From Actinomycetota bacterium (GTDB lineage: Bacteria > Actinomycetota > CADDZG01 > WHSQ01), in assembly GCA_030446465.1 (NCBI GenBank), contig JAUJNI010000002.1, forward strand, positions 171,795 through 235,794: a stretch of DNA of 64,000 nt, read 5' to 3'. The notes under the pieces were generated by a model, which saw only the letters and a program-made list of their open reading frames with translations, was not told where the DNA came from and made no database searches. A program made the translations under genes and the position numbers. Of the stretch, positions 34,745-43,872 are shown one piece after another (the first letter of the stretch is position 1; every line of letters begins with the position of its first letter).

Positions 34745-36202
34745 ATGGGCGTCCTGAGCGCCATTATCTGGACGCCGGTGATCGGATTGGTGGCGATGCT
34801 CTTCTTGCCGAAGGAGAAGGTCGCCCTGATACGCGGCCTGGCGCTGGTGGCCGCGGGAACGCCTTTGGTCCTGTCGTGGAGCCTGCTGGCGACTTTCGAT
34901 CGGGCCGCGCAGAACCCCCAATATGGGGAGTCGCTCACGTGGATCCCGGAGCTAGGGATGACCTACACGTTAGGCGTGGACGGGCTTTCGCTGCCGCTCA
35001 TCCTGCTGACGACGCTCCTCGTGTTCGTGGCGGTGCTCGGGTCCCTGCACGTTCCGCGCAACCCCAGGGCGTACTACTCGTGGGTGCTACTTCTGGAATC
35101 CTCGTGCCTCGGAGTCTTCGCGGCGCGCGACTGGTTTCTTCTGTACGTGTTTTGGGAGGTCGCGCTTGTCCCGATGTTCTTCCTCATCGGGTTGTGGGGC
35201 GGGCCGCAGAAGGAGCGGGCGACGATGACGTATTTTCTGTACACGCTGGGGGGCTCGATCCTCATGCTCATCGGAATCTTCGCCGTTTACCTCGCTGCCG
35301 ATCCGCATACCTTCGACATGGACGCCCTTCAGGCCGCGAGCCGCGACTGGAGCGCGGGCTTCCAGGTTGTCCCCTTGCTGGCGCTGCTCGCGGGATTCGC
35401 GGTGAAGATCCCCATCTTCCCTCTGCACGGCTGGCTGCCGCTGGCACACGTCCAAGCACCGGCGCCGGTCAGCGTCATCCTGTCGGGGGTGATGCTCAAG
35501 CTCGGCGCATACGGTCTGCTCCGCTCTACGGAGATCCTTCCCGAGGGGATCCGAACGCTCGCGCCTCTCCTGTTCGCTCTCGCGCTCATCAACATCCTCT
35601 ACGGTGCATTCCTGGCATTCCGGCAGACCGACGTCAAGGCGATCGTTGCATTCAGCTCTATCAGCCACATGGGCTTCGTAGTTCTCGGCATCGCCGCACT
35701 GAACCAGTCCGGCTTTACGGGCGCAGTCTTCATGATGGTGGCCCACGGGATTGTCACCGGCGCGCTCTTCCTGTTGAGCGGCCTCCTCTATGAGCGAACC
35801 GGGACTCTTGTCCTCGATGAGATCGCCGGCGTGGGGAGCCGCATGCCTGGGTTCAAGGCGGTGTTCACCCTCACCCTGCTTGCTTCGATGGGCTTGCCCG
35901 GCCTGATACAGTTTCCCGCCGAGGTCCAGGTCTTGCTCGGCGCGTTCGAAGGTTTCGGGCTGCTCGTACTCGTCGCCGCGGCGGGGATTCTTATCACCGC
36001 GACGTTTACGCTGCGCGTCATTGGCGGCGTTCTCTCTGACGACAAGGAGACCCGGTGGTCGCGCCTATCGGATCTGCGCGGCCCCGAGCTCGCTGCCATA
36101 GCGCCCCTTGCGGTTCTCGCCGTCGTCCTGGGAGTGGTTCCAGGCATCGCGCTCGGCATGTCGAACAGCACGATCGAGACCCTGCTGGGCCGGATCGGGT
36201 GA
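34745..36202 (+). CDS. NuoM-like antiporter subunit, first of the DAB operon
   Basis: 485 residues, about 14 membrane segments, Mrp/NuoM/ND4 family. The conserved proton-path pair is present: Glu138 in LYVFWEVALVPMFFLIGLWGG and Lys221 in GFAVKIPIFPLHGWLPLAHVQAPAPVSVILSG. The stop is one base before the dabA start. In a DAB-type complex such a subunit couples the ion gradient to DabA. No NuoA, B-D, E-G, H, I, J or K genes are near, so it does not belong to a standard complex I here. Confidence 0.9.
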   Translation: MGVLSAIIWTPVIGLVAMLFLPKEKVALIRGLALVAAGTPLVLSWSLLATFDRAAQNPQYGESLTWIPELGMTYTLGVDGLSLPLILLTTLLVFVAVLGSLHVPRNPRAYYSWVLLLESSCLGVFAARDWFLLYVFWEVALVPMFFLIGLWGGPQKERATMTYFLYTLGGSILMLIGIFAVYLAADPHTFDMDALQAASRDWSAGFQVVPLLALLAGFAVKIPIFPLHGWLPLAHVQAPAPVSVILSGVMLKLGAYGLLRSTEILPEGIRTLAPLLFALALINILYGAFLAFRQTDVKAIVAFSSISHMGFVVLGIAALNQSGFTGAVFMMVAHGIVTGALFLLSGLLYERTGTLVLDEIAGVGSRMPGFKAVFTLTLLASMGLPGLIQFPAEVQVLLGAFEGFGLLVLVAAAGILITATFTLRVIGGVLSDDKETRWSRLSDLRGPELAAIAPLAVLAVVLGVVPGIALGMSNSTIETLLGRIG

Positions 36203-36203
36203 G

Positions 36204-39200
36204 ATGACTCAAGCGGGTCTGCACGAGGACCTCTCGGAGCGTGAGCAACTCATCGAGGTCATAGAACATCTCGGCCACCTACTGCCGAGCCAGGGTCCAA
36301 TGACCACGTTCGTTCACCACAACACCCTGCACGGGCTCCAGCACCTTCCGTTCGACCAGGCAGTGGCGGAGGGCGAAGCCTTTTACGGCGCGCGGGGGTA
36401 CTGGCCCGTGGAAGTGATGCGCGAGCAGTACCGGGCGGGACGCATCACTGGCGTCGATCTCGACGCAGTCATGGCGGGCCGCCCGGAGTTCGCCGATGCA
36501 GAAGTCATCGGCACCATCGGCGCCCGGACGGTCACCGATGCGGACATACGCCGACTACATCTGACCCACGGAGTTAACGCCACCAATCCCGAGACGCTTC
36601 GTTTTCTCATCTCGGAGGGGGAAGCGAGCCGTCGCCTGATGGGCGACGTGTCGCCAGAGATCGGCTCGGAGGCTCTGGAAAAGGCGAAAACGGAGCTGAT
36701 CGACGCCCTCGATCGCGTAGGTCGCGACCTCACGCTCGGCGGCTGCCTCGGGGAGCTCCTCGGCCTCGACATCACCTCGGCTGTCACCTCTGCTGCCGCT
36801 CGGGACCTCTCCGCCGGACGCGTGCCTCGCAGGGGCGTCACTGCCCTGCTCGAACGGCTGGGGGTGCCGGCGCGCCGCCACGGCGGCTACCTCGGCCTCG
36901 TCGATGGCGCGCTGGCGGACATTGCCGCGGGGATGGATCTCGATCAGGGCCGCCGCGTGTGGCTCGCCGCCGAAGCGAGCCTGGTCGACGCGGTGACGCG
37001 CCGTCACTTCGATCTGCCCGGAACCCTCGACGCGATCGATCGGAGCATCCGCGCCGATCCGGAGCCTTACGCGGTCGCGTCGTTGTGGAGTGCATGCTTG
37101 GCTGCCTTCGGCTTCTTCGACCCGCTGTCGCGCACCGACCCGCATACGCTCGGCCCCCGCGACCCCGACGCCTCCATTGACCGCCTCGGGGAACTCTTTG
37201 GCGCGGCTCAACGCGGGGACGCAGAGGTTCCGCTCGACGCTCCCCATCGCGCTGCGGTCGAAGCTGCTGCGCGGCGCGAGCTCCAAGACCTCCGGGTACT
37301 CCTCGACGGACCGGCGCGACCACAGGACCGCGCCTTCCGGGAAGCCGCGAGTGCGGCGTGGTTCGCGCTCACCGAGCTGAGCGACAAGGGCTACACCCCC
37401 AGAGGGTTCGAGGCCCTCCGAGCTCTGGCCGAGCTGCGACCTAACGGTAGGGTCGCTGAAGTGGCGCGACGCCTCGCCGAGCGGGATCCCGCACAGGCGC
37501 TGCGAGCCCACGCCCAAGCCGTGCTCGAGTCGGACTTGTCCCGTTTCGGAGGTGACCTGACCCACGCCGACCTGCTGTTGCGCTTGACCGGCACGGACGT
37601 GACCTCGCTCGTTAACCGATACATGATCCGTCTCTGTGCCGCGTTCCTCGACACTGGGCAGGCGGCATGGCGGATGCCGGACCGCACGCTCGGCTTCTAC
37701 CGAGGATGGCGGGGTTCGGTGCAGCACGACCCCACGCTTTCCATCGCCGGCGTGCGAGGGTTGCGCGGCATCGCCGCCGACCTCCCAGATGATCCCGCCG
37801 AGACGATCCTGCTCCAGCTCCAGCACCTCGGCGTCGAGCCCGAGAACTACCACGCCTACCTCGCGCGCGTGCTTGCGAAGCTGCCCGGCTGGGCCGGGAT
37901 GATGAACTGGCGGGGCGCCAACCCCGACTTTCCCCCGCAGAAGGTTCGGCCGGCCGACCTCCTCCAGTACCTTGCCGTCCGGCTCACGACCGAGGTGGCG
38001 GTACTCAGCCAGGCCTTTCGGCAAGCTCTGGGCGTCGAGAGTCCCCACGCCGCGGTCATTCGCGAGCGGCTGCGCGCAGATCCCTTGGAGTTCTACGTCC
38101 GCACCGCTCTTCAGAGCGGGTGGTTGCCGGGCCTACTGGCGCAGACTGCGCGCGACCTCGAGCGCAGAGGTGGCCCCCGCGAACGGTGGTCGAGGGTCGC
38201 CCACCTGGCGTGGGCGTGGAGCCGCCATCCCGAGGCGACCGCGCGCCTCGAGACGTCCGACAGGGTGTGGCGGCTGTTCCGCTTGGCGCAGGTGGCGGGA
38301 TGGTCGGCGGGCGAGATCCGGATGCTCTCACCGTCGGCGCGGGATCGCATCTTTGGCGTCCTCGATTCCTTTCCCGAGCACCAGCACCGCCCTGTGTGGC
38401 TGGCTGCGTTCGAACGCCACTACCGCGACGAGATTCTCGGAGCGCTGGCAGCCAACCGCGGCAAGGGCCGGTGGCAGGTTCGAGATCGGCGGCCCAAGGC
38501 CCAGATGGTGTTCTGCATCGACGAGCGGGAAGAGTCGATGCACAGGGCAGTCGACGAGGTCGACCCCGAGTACGAGACCCTGGGCGCCGGTGGGTTCTTC
38601 AACATGGCGATGAACTTCAGCGGGCTCGACGACCATGACGTCACCCCGCTGTGCCCTGCGGGCGTCGTTCCAACCAATCGCGTCAAGGAGGTGCCGCGCG
38701 ACGACCCTGTCTCGATCGCCGCGGGCAAGAAGCGACGAAACCGCCGCCTGTGGCGCGAGACCGCGGAGAACACCTACTGGGAGCTCAAGCGCAACGCGGT
38801 CTCCGGCCTGTTCGTCGCCCAACTCGTCGGGCTTCTCCAGTCGTTTCCGCTGATCGCTCGTGTGCTGGCTCCGCGGTCCTGGGGGGAGACCACCGAGCGC
38901 CTCGACAACTTGGTGATGCCGCGGCCGCGAACGCACCTGACCGTGAACGCGGAGCAGTTCCCCGGGCTCGGTTTCGCACCGTCAGAACAGACGGACCGCA
39001 TCGAGGCGCAACTCCGCAACCTCGGCCTGACGCGTCAGTTCGCACGGTTGGTTGTGTTCGTCGGCCATGGCTCCTCCTCGCTGAACAACCCGCATGAATC
39101 CGCACATGACTGCGGAGCATGCGGCGGGAAGCACGGGGCGCCCAATGCTCGTGCCTTCGCCGCTCTGGCCAACCGGGCTGACGTTCGACAGGAGCTCGCC

Positions 39201-40076
39201 GCGCGGGGGATCGACATCCCAGACGACACTTACTTCGTGGGAGGGATACACAACACGGCGAGCGACCGCAACACGTTCTTCGACACCCAGGACATCCCCG
39301 AGACACACCGCGCCGAGTGGGCCGAGCTGCGCCGGGATCTCGACGCAGCTCGTGCGCTCTCCGCCCGCGAACGTTGTCGCCGCTTCGACTCGGCCCCCAA
39401 GGCGGCCTCGCCGAGCCGCTCGGTGAAACACGTCGAGGGTCGGTCGCGCGACCTTTCGCAGGTACGCCCCGAGTGGGGCCACTGCACCAACGCAGTGGCC
39501 GTCGTCGGACGGCGCGCTCTCACTCAAGGGCTGTTCCTCGACCGCCGCACGTTCGTCATCTCTTACGATCCCCGCGAGGATCCCGACGGCGCGATCGTCC
39601 AGCGGATCCTTCTGGCGATGGGACCGGTGGGCGCAGGGATCAATCTCGAGTACTACTTTTCGACTGTCGACAACCGCGTATTCGGCTGCGATACCAAGGT
39701 TCCACACAACGTCACCGGGTTGATGGGCGTGATGGAGGGCGCTGCGAGCGATCTCCGCCCCGGACTGCCGAAACAGATGATCGAACTGCACGAGCCCATG
39801 AGGCTGCTCTTGATCGTGGAGTCGTCGTTGGAGATTCTCGGGCGCATCTACACGACGCAGCCGGCGATCGCCGAGCTGCTCGACAACGAATGGGTTCATC
39901 TGGTGGCGGTCAGCCCCGACGACGGACACTTCGACCTGTTCGTCCCGGGACAGGGTTTCGTCGCATGGGAAGGTGAGGCGGCGGAGCTTCCCGTGGTGAC
40001 GAATTCGTTCGAGTACTACAACGGCCGCACCGGTTTTCTGCCCCCCGTGCACATCGAACCGCAGGCGCGGCCGTGA
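36204..40076 (+). CDS. dabA: DabA, DUF2309 inorganic-carbon transporter subunit
   Basis: 1290 residues from ATG 36204. DabA is the peripheral, zinc-dependent carbonic-anhydrase-like subunit of DAB pumps, thought to hydrate CO2 to bicarbonate in one direction at the expense of an ion gradient. The N-terminal signature TTFVHHNTLHGLQHLPFDQAV is present. All four predicted zinc-site residues are kept: Cys771 and Asp773 in MVFCIDEREESMHR, His955 in VFVGHGSSSLNNP and Cys970 in SAHDCGACGGKHGAPNARAFA, corresponding to C351, D353, H524 and C539 of Halothiobacillus. The His-to-Cys distance of 15 is identical. Its length seems above that of well-studied members. It overlaps the NuoL-like gene by 4 bp (GTGA). 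Confidence 0.93.
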   Translation: MTQAGLHEDLSEREQLIEVIEHLGHLLPSQGPMTTFVHHNTLHGLQHLPFDQAVAEGEAFYGARGYWPVEVMREQYRAGRITGVDLDAVMAGRPEFADAEVIGTIGARTVTDADIRRLHLTHGVNATNPETLRFLISEGEASRRLMGDVSPEIGSEALEKAKTELIDALDRVGRDLTLGGCLGELLGLDITSAVTSAAARDLSAGRVPRRGVTALLERLGVPARRHGGYLGLVDGALADIAAGMDLDQGRRVWLAAEASLVDAVTRRHFDLPGTLDAIDRSIRADPEPYAVASLWSACLAAFGFFDPLSRTDPHTLGPRDPDASIDRLGELFGAAQRGDAEVPLDAPHRAAVEAAARRELQDLRVLLDGPARPQDRAFREAASAAWFALTELSDKGYTPRGFEALRALAELRPNGRVAEVARRLAERDPAQALRAHAQAVLESDLSRFGGDLTHADLLLRLTGTDVTSLVNRYMIRLCAAFLDTGQAAWRMPDRTLGFYRGWRGSVQHDPTLSIAGVRGLRGIAADLPDDPAETILLQLQHLGVEPENYHAYLARVLAKLPGWAGMMNWRGANPDFPPQKVRPADLLQYLAVRLTTEVAVLSQAFRQALGVESPHAAVIRERLRADPLEFYVRTALQSGWLPGLLAQTARDLERRGGPRERWSRVAHLAWAWSRHPEATARLETSDRVWRLFRLAQVAGWSAGEIRMLSPSARDRIFGVLDSFPEHQHRPVWLAAFERHYRDEILGALAANRGKGRWQVRDRRPKAQMVFCIDEREESMHRAVDEVDPEYETLGAGGFFNMAMNFSGLDDHDVTPLCPAGVVPTNRVKEVPRDDPVSIAAGKKRRNRRLWRETAENTYWELKRNAVSGLFVAQLVGLLQSFPLIARVLAPRSWGETTERLDNLVMPRPRTHLTVNAEQFPGLGFAPSEQTDRIEAQLRNLGLTRQFARLVVFVGHGSSSLNNPHESAHDCGACGGKHGAPNARAFAALANRADVRQELAARGIDIPDDTYFVGGIHNTASDRNTFFDTQDIPETHRAEWAELRRDLDAARALSARERCRRFDSAPKAASPSRSVKHVEGRSRDLSQVRPEWGHCTNAVAVVGRRALTQGLFLDRRTFVISYDPREDPDGAIVQRILLAMGPVGAGINLEYYFSTVDNRVFGCDTKVPHNVTGLMGVMEGAASDLRPGLPKQMIELHEPMRLLLIVESSLEILGRIYTTQPAIAELLDNEWVHLVAVSPDDGHFDLFVPGQGFVAWEGEAAELPVVTNSFEYYNGRTGFLPPVHIEPQARP

Positions 40077-42307
40077 CCGCATCCGATCTCCTCATCGTCG
40101 CGATCCCCGGGCTCCCGCTTGTGGCCGCTCTACTCGCGGCCGCGGATCGAGTCTCCGGAGGCAGGCTGTTGGGCGCGCGGCTTCTCGCTCGCGTCGCCGT
40201 GTGGTCGGTGGGCTTGTCGGCCGCGGCAGCGGTCGTTGCCGCGGTGGTGGCCTTCGCCGATCCAGACGGCCGGATCGTCGTGGTGGGGACCTGGCTGCAG
40301 ACCGGATCACTGCAGGTCGATGTCGGATTTCTTCTCGATCCGCTGTCCGCCACGATGGCCGTCACCGTCGCCGGCGTTAGCTGGCTCGTCGCCCGCTTCT
40401 CGGTCAACTACCTTCACAACGAGGTTGGTTCCGGCCGCTACTTCACGGTCCTGCCGCTATTCGTCGGCGCAATGCTGCTTCTCGTGCTCGCGGAGAACTA
40501 CCTCATGCTCTTCGTGGCATGGGAAGTGGTCGGAGCGTGTTCCTACCTGCTGATCGCCTTCTACCGCGATCGCAACTCCGCGGCTGAGGCGGGGACGCGA
40601 GCGTTCCTGCTGAACCGCATCGGCGACGCCGGGTTGCTCGTTGGCCTCTTTGTGCTCGCCGTCGAAGGTCGGGGGCTGGCCTACTCAGAGGTGCTGACGT
40701 CGCCGTTGCCCGCATCGACCGCGACTGCCGCCGGCTTCTGCTTCTTGATCGGTGCTATGGGGAAGTCCGCCCAGGTCCCGCTCGGGGGGTGGCTTGCTCG
40801 CGCCATGGAGGGCCCGACGCCATCTAGCGCCCTCATCCACGGAGCCACAATGGTTACTGCGGGTGTCTACCTAGTGGTGCGGAGCGCGCCGGTGTACGAC
40901 CAGGCTCCCGTCGCCCTCGTGGCGGTCGGGATCGTCGGCGCCGCGACCGTCCTTTTCGGACAGCTCGCGGGCCTCACTCAAACCGACATCAAGGGGCTGC
41001 TTGCCGCCTCGACCAACGCTCACTTGGGATTCATGTTGCTGCTGGCCGGGCTGGGGCTCTATCCCATCGCGGTGTTCCATCTCGTGGCGCACGCCTTTTA
41101 CAAGACGAACCTGTTCCTCACGGCCCCCTCGGTCCTTCACCATCTCCACGGGGGGCCCGATCCCACCGAGGTAGCCCGCCCCGCCGACACGGCGCGCGGG
41201 CTGTCTGTGTTGGTGGCGGCCGCCGCCGTGTTGCTCCTCGCGGTTCCCTTTGCCGCCGGGTCGTTGTCGTTGCCGCCGCAGTGGGGACGAGGAGCCATCG
41301 CGCTCGGCGGGCTGGCCGCGGTTGCCGCGTTTGGGCTGTGGTTCTCGGCACACCGGGGGGTGCGCGCCACCTTCCACGACAACGGCGGGGCCGCTCGGCG
41401 GACCGGGATCGCGGTCGCGGTGGCAGCCGCCCTGGTCGCCGCGGGCGTGGCCTTGGGGGTCCAACCCGGAGGGATCGGTGGTTCCTGGTTCGCCGACCTG
41501 CTGGCCCCGGCGGTGACAGCCTCGACGGCCCCTCTTGACGCGCCTCCGGCGGCGACCGCGCTGTTGACCGTCGCACTCGTTTTTCTGGCGATCTCCGGGA
41601 TCGCGGTGCCGCGCTTTTTCGACCGCTTCCGCGCCGAGCAGCCCGCCGGTACCGGCAGTGTCTTTGCCCGCCGCCTCTACTTCGCCGCATCGAACCGAAT
41701 GTGGCTGGACGACTTCGCCGATCGGATGACCGGCGCCGCGGTCCGTGTCGGAGTCGCAGTGGACCGTTTCGACCGCGTCGTTCTCGACCCGCTTACGGGC
41801 GCGCTGCTGCCGTCCCGCGCGCCCGTAAGCGAGGGGACGTGGGAGGAGAGGCTCGCGGCGACCGCCGATACCTCCGGGGCGGGCGTAGCTGCCGAGTTCG
41901 ACTGGCTGCGTGGGCACGGCGTACCGGTGCCGGTGAAGGAGCCCACGGGCGGCACGCCTTTGGAACGGATCAGCGCCGCCACCGCCCGCATCGAGCGCGG
42001 GATCACGTCTCAGGGGGGCGGGCTCTACGGCGCGCTGACCAACGCGATCGCTGCGGTCAGCGATAGGGCAGAGCGACTCGTATTCCAGCGCGGGATAGAA
42101 AGCGTGCTGGAGCGGTTCACGTCCGTCCTGGCGGCGCTGAGCGAGACGGTCGAGCGAAGAGTCTTCGAGCTGGGTCCCGAACGAGTCGGGCGGCTCGGCG
42201 GCCGCATCCGGCGCTTGCTCTTGCACATCGAGCGGTTCATCGGCAGGCCGGTAGTGGCCGCGTTGATGGCCGCCGCCACCATCGCCGCCCTGTGGGCGGC
42301 GCGGTGA
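40073..42307 (+). CDS. NuoL-like antiporter subunit (DabB-type)
   Basis: 744 residues. The membrane core has LMLFVAWEVVGACSYLLIAFY with Glu151, FLLNRIGDAGLLVG, and GAMGKSAQVPLGGWLARAMEGPTPSSALIHGATMVTAGVYL with Lys231, followed by HAFYKTNLFL; this is NuoL/DabB-like. After about residue 530 comes an extension with RRLYFAASNRMWLDDFADRM and repeated amphipathic helices, ending in a final membrane helix. That resembles the lateral helix HL plus last TM of NuoL, in longer form. It is the best single candidate for the DabB partner because it follows dabA with a GTGA overlap. Confidence 0.9.
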   Translation: MTASDLLIVAIPGLPLVAALLAAADRVSGGRLLGARLLARVAVWSVGLSAAAAVVAAVVAFADPDGRIVVVGTWLQTGSLQVDVGFLLDPLSATMAVTVAGVSWLVARFSVNYLHNEVGSGRYFTVLPLFVGAMLLLVLAENYLMLFVAWEVVGACSYLLIAFYRDRNSAAEAGTRAFLLNRIGDAGLLVGLFVLAVEGRGLAYSEVLTSPLPASTATAAGFCFLIGAMGKSAQVPLGGWLARAMEGPTPSSALIHGATMVTAGVYLVVRSAPVYDQAPVALVAVGIVGAATVLFGQLAGLTQTDIKGLLAASTNAHLGFMLLLAGLGLYPIAVFHLVAHAFYKTNLFLTAPSVLHHLHGGPDPTEVARPADTARGLSVLVAAAAVLLLAVPFAAGSLSLPPQWGRGAIALGGLAAVAAFGLWFSAHRGVRATFHDNGGAARRTGIAVAVAAALVAAGVALGVQPGGIGGSWFADLLAPAVTASTAPLDAPPAATALLTVALVFLAISGIAVPRFFDRFRAEQPAGTGSVFARRLYFAASNRMWLDDFADRMTGAAVRVGVAVDRFDRVVLDPLTGALLPSRAPVSEGTWEERLAATADTSGAGVAAEFDWLRGHGVPVPVKEPTGGTPLERISAATARIERGITSQGGGLYGALTNAIAAVSDRAERLVFQRGIESVLERFTSVLAALSETVERRVFELGPERVGRLGGRIRRLLLHIERFIGRPVVAALMAAATIAALWAAR

Positions 42308-43872
42308 TGCCCCAAGAGGTCCTCGCCGGAGACCAGGTCGGCTTTCCCGCCCTAGCCCTCCTCATCCTGTTCCCGTTGGTCGCGGCGGCCGTGGTGATGT
42401 GGATCCGCGATGACCACCATGCAACAAGGGTCGCGACCGCTGCAGCGGCCGTCGAGTTCGCCGGAGCCATTGCACTGGCGCTTGCTGTCGAGGCAGGCGT
42501 GTCCGATATCCAGTTCGTCGAGCGGTTCGACCTGCTGTTCGGCGTCTCGTGGCACGTCGGCGTGGATGGAGTGAACCTTCTTTTCGTGCCCCTTACGGCA
42601 CTCCTCGGGCTGATGGTGATCGCCTACGCCGAGCACAACATCCCCGCGCGGAGGGGCCCTGGTGACCCTCCGATCACCGGTACCGCGCGTGGCTACTCCG
42701 TGGCGATCCTTGCCTTGGAGGCGACCATGCTGGGTGCTTTTGTCGCGCTCGACCTGATCATCTTCTGGGTCTTTTTCGTCGCGGAGTTGATACCGAGTTG
42801 GTTCCTTATCACGCGCTGGGGAACCGGGCCCGGCCGACACGACGCGGCCCGTAATTATGTTGGCTTCGTCGGCGCTGGCGCCGTCCTCATGCTGGTCGGC
42901 ATCGTGCTCGTGGGCCGCGCTCATGCAGTGAGCACGGGCGAGGGGATCTCGTTCGAGCTGGGCCGGTTGCTCGACTCGGGCTTGTCCCCCGCATCCCAGG
43001 CGTGGCCCTTCCTCCTGCTCTCGCTCGGACTTGCGGTCAAGGCGCCGCTCTTTCCGTTCCATACCTGGTTGCCCAAGGTCCTCGAACACGGACCAGTGGT
43101 GGGGATCAGCGTCTTCCTCGTCGGCGTGAAACTCGGCACCTACGGGTTCTTGCGCTTCGTCATCCCTCTCTTTCCGGACGCCGCGCACGAGTGGCTGTGG
43201 GCCATGGCTGTTGTGGGCGCGGTGAGCGTGATCTATGGCGCGTTCCTCGCCGTCGGCCAGACCAACCTCCGGCGCCTGCTGGCGTTCGCCAGCGTGTCGC
43301 ACATGGGTGTCGTCATGCTCGGGTTGTTCTCGCTGAATCTCGACGGCTTCGAAGGGGCGCTGTTGCAGATGGTCAACCTCGGCATCGTGGGGGCCGGCCT
43401 GTTCTTCGTTGCGGGTTTCCTGTCCGCCAGGATTGGTCAGCCTGAGCTGGACTCTCTAGGAGGGCTCGTTTACTCGGCCCCTTATATGACGATGACCTTT
43501 CTGATCGTGGCGCTCGCGGGTATTGGGCTTCCCGGCACGAACGGGTTCAACGGCGAGCACCTGGTGATGCTCGGTGGTTACCAGCGAAGTTGGTGGATTG
43601 CCGTCGTCGCGGGCCTCGGCGTCCTCCTCACTGCCGCTTACTCGCTCTCGTATTTCATGCGGGGCTTCATGGGTGAGGAGAGCAAGCCGGTCGCCGAACG
43701 AATCTACGACCTCACTCGCCGCGAACGCGCCATAGTCGTTGTTCTCGCCGCGCTGATCTTTTGGATCGGGCTCGGCACCAGCCCGTTCATTCAAAGAATG
43801 CGCCCCCCGCTGACCTGGCTCGAGGATCGAGTCGAGGCCGCCCGCGTTACCCACTCGGACGGCTCAGCGTGA
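42307..43872 (+). CDS. NuoM-like antiporter subunit, second copy
   Basis: 521 residues from ATG 42307, sharing one base with the preceding stop (TGATG). Mrp/NuoM family with Lys245 in SLGLAVKAPLFPFHTWLPKVLEHGPVVGISVFLVGVKLGTYGFLRF. The helix-5 motif differs from its paralogues: IIFWVFFVAELIPSW has Val158 where FWE or FYE is usual, and a Glu two residues later (Glu160). Histidine-bearing ASVSHMGVVMLG is as in NuoM. It ends overlapping the next gene by 4 bp (GTGA). Confidence 0.9.
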   Translation: MPQEVLAGDQVGFPALALLILFPLVAAAVVMWIRDDHHATRVATAAAAVEFAGAIALALAVEAGVSDIQFVERFDLLFGVSWHVGVDGVNLLFVPLTALLGLMVIAYAEHNIPARRGPGDPPITGTARGYSVAILALEATMLGAFVALDLIIFWVFFVAELIPSWFLITRWGTGPGRHDAARNYVGFVGAGAVLMLVGIVLVGRAHAVSTGEGISFELGRLLDSGLSPASQAWPFLLLSLGLAVKAPLFPFHTWLPKVLEHGPVVGISVFLVGVKLGTYGFLRFVIPLFPDAAHEWLWAMAVVGAVSVIYGAFLAVGQTNLRRLLAFASVSHMGVVMLGLFSLNLDGFEGALLQMVNLGIVGAGLFFVAGFLSARIGQPELDSLGGLVYSAPYMTMTFLIVALAGIGLPGTNGFNGEHLVMLGGYQRSWWIAVVAGLGVLLTAAYSLSYFMRGFMGEESKPVAERIYDLTRRERAIVVVLAALIFWIGLGTSPFIQRMRPPLTWLEDRVEAARVTHSDGSA

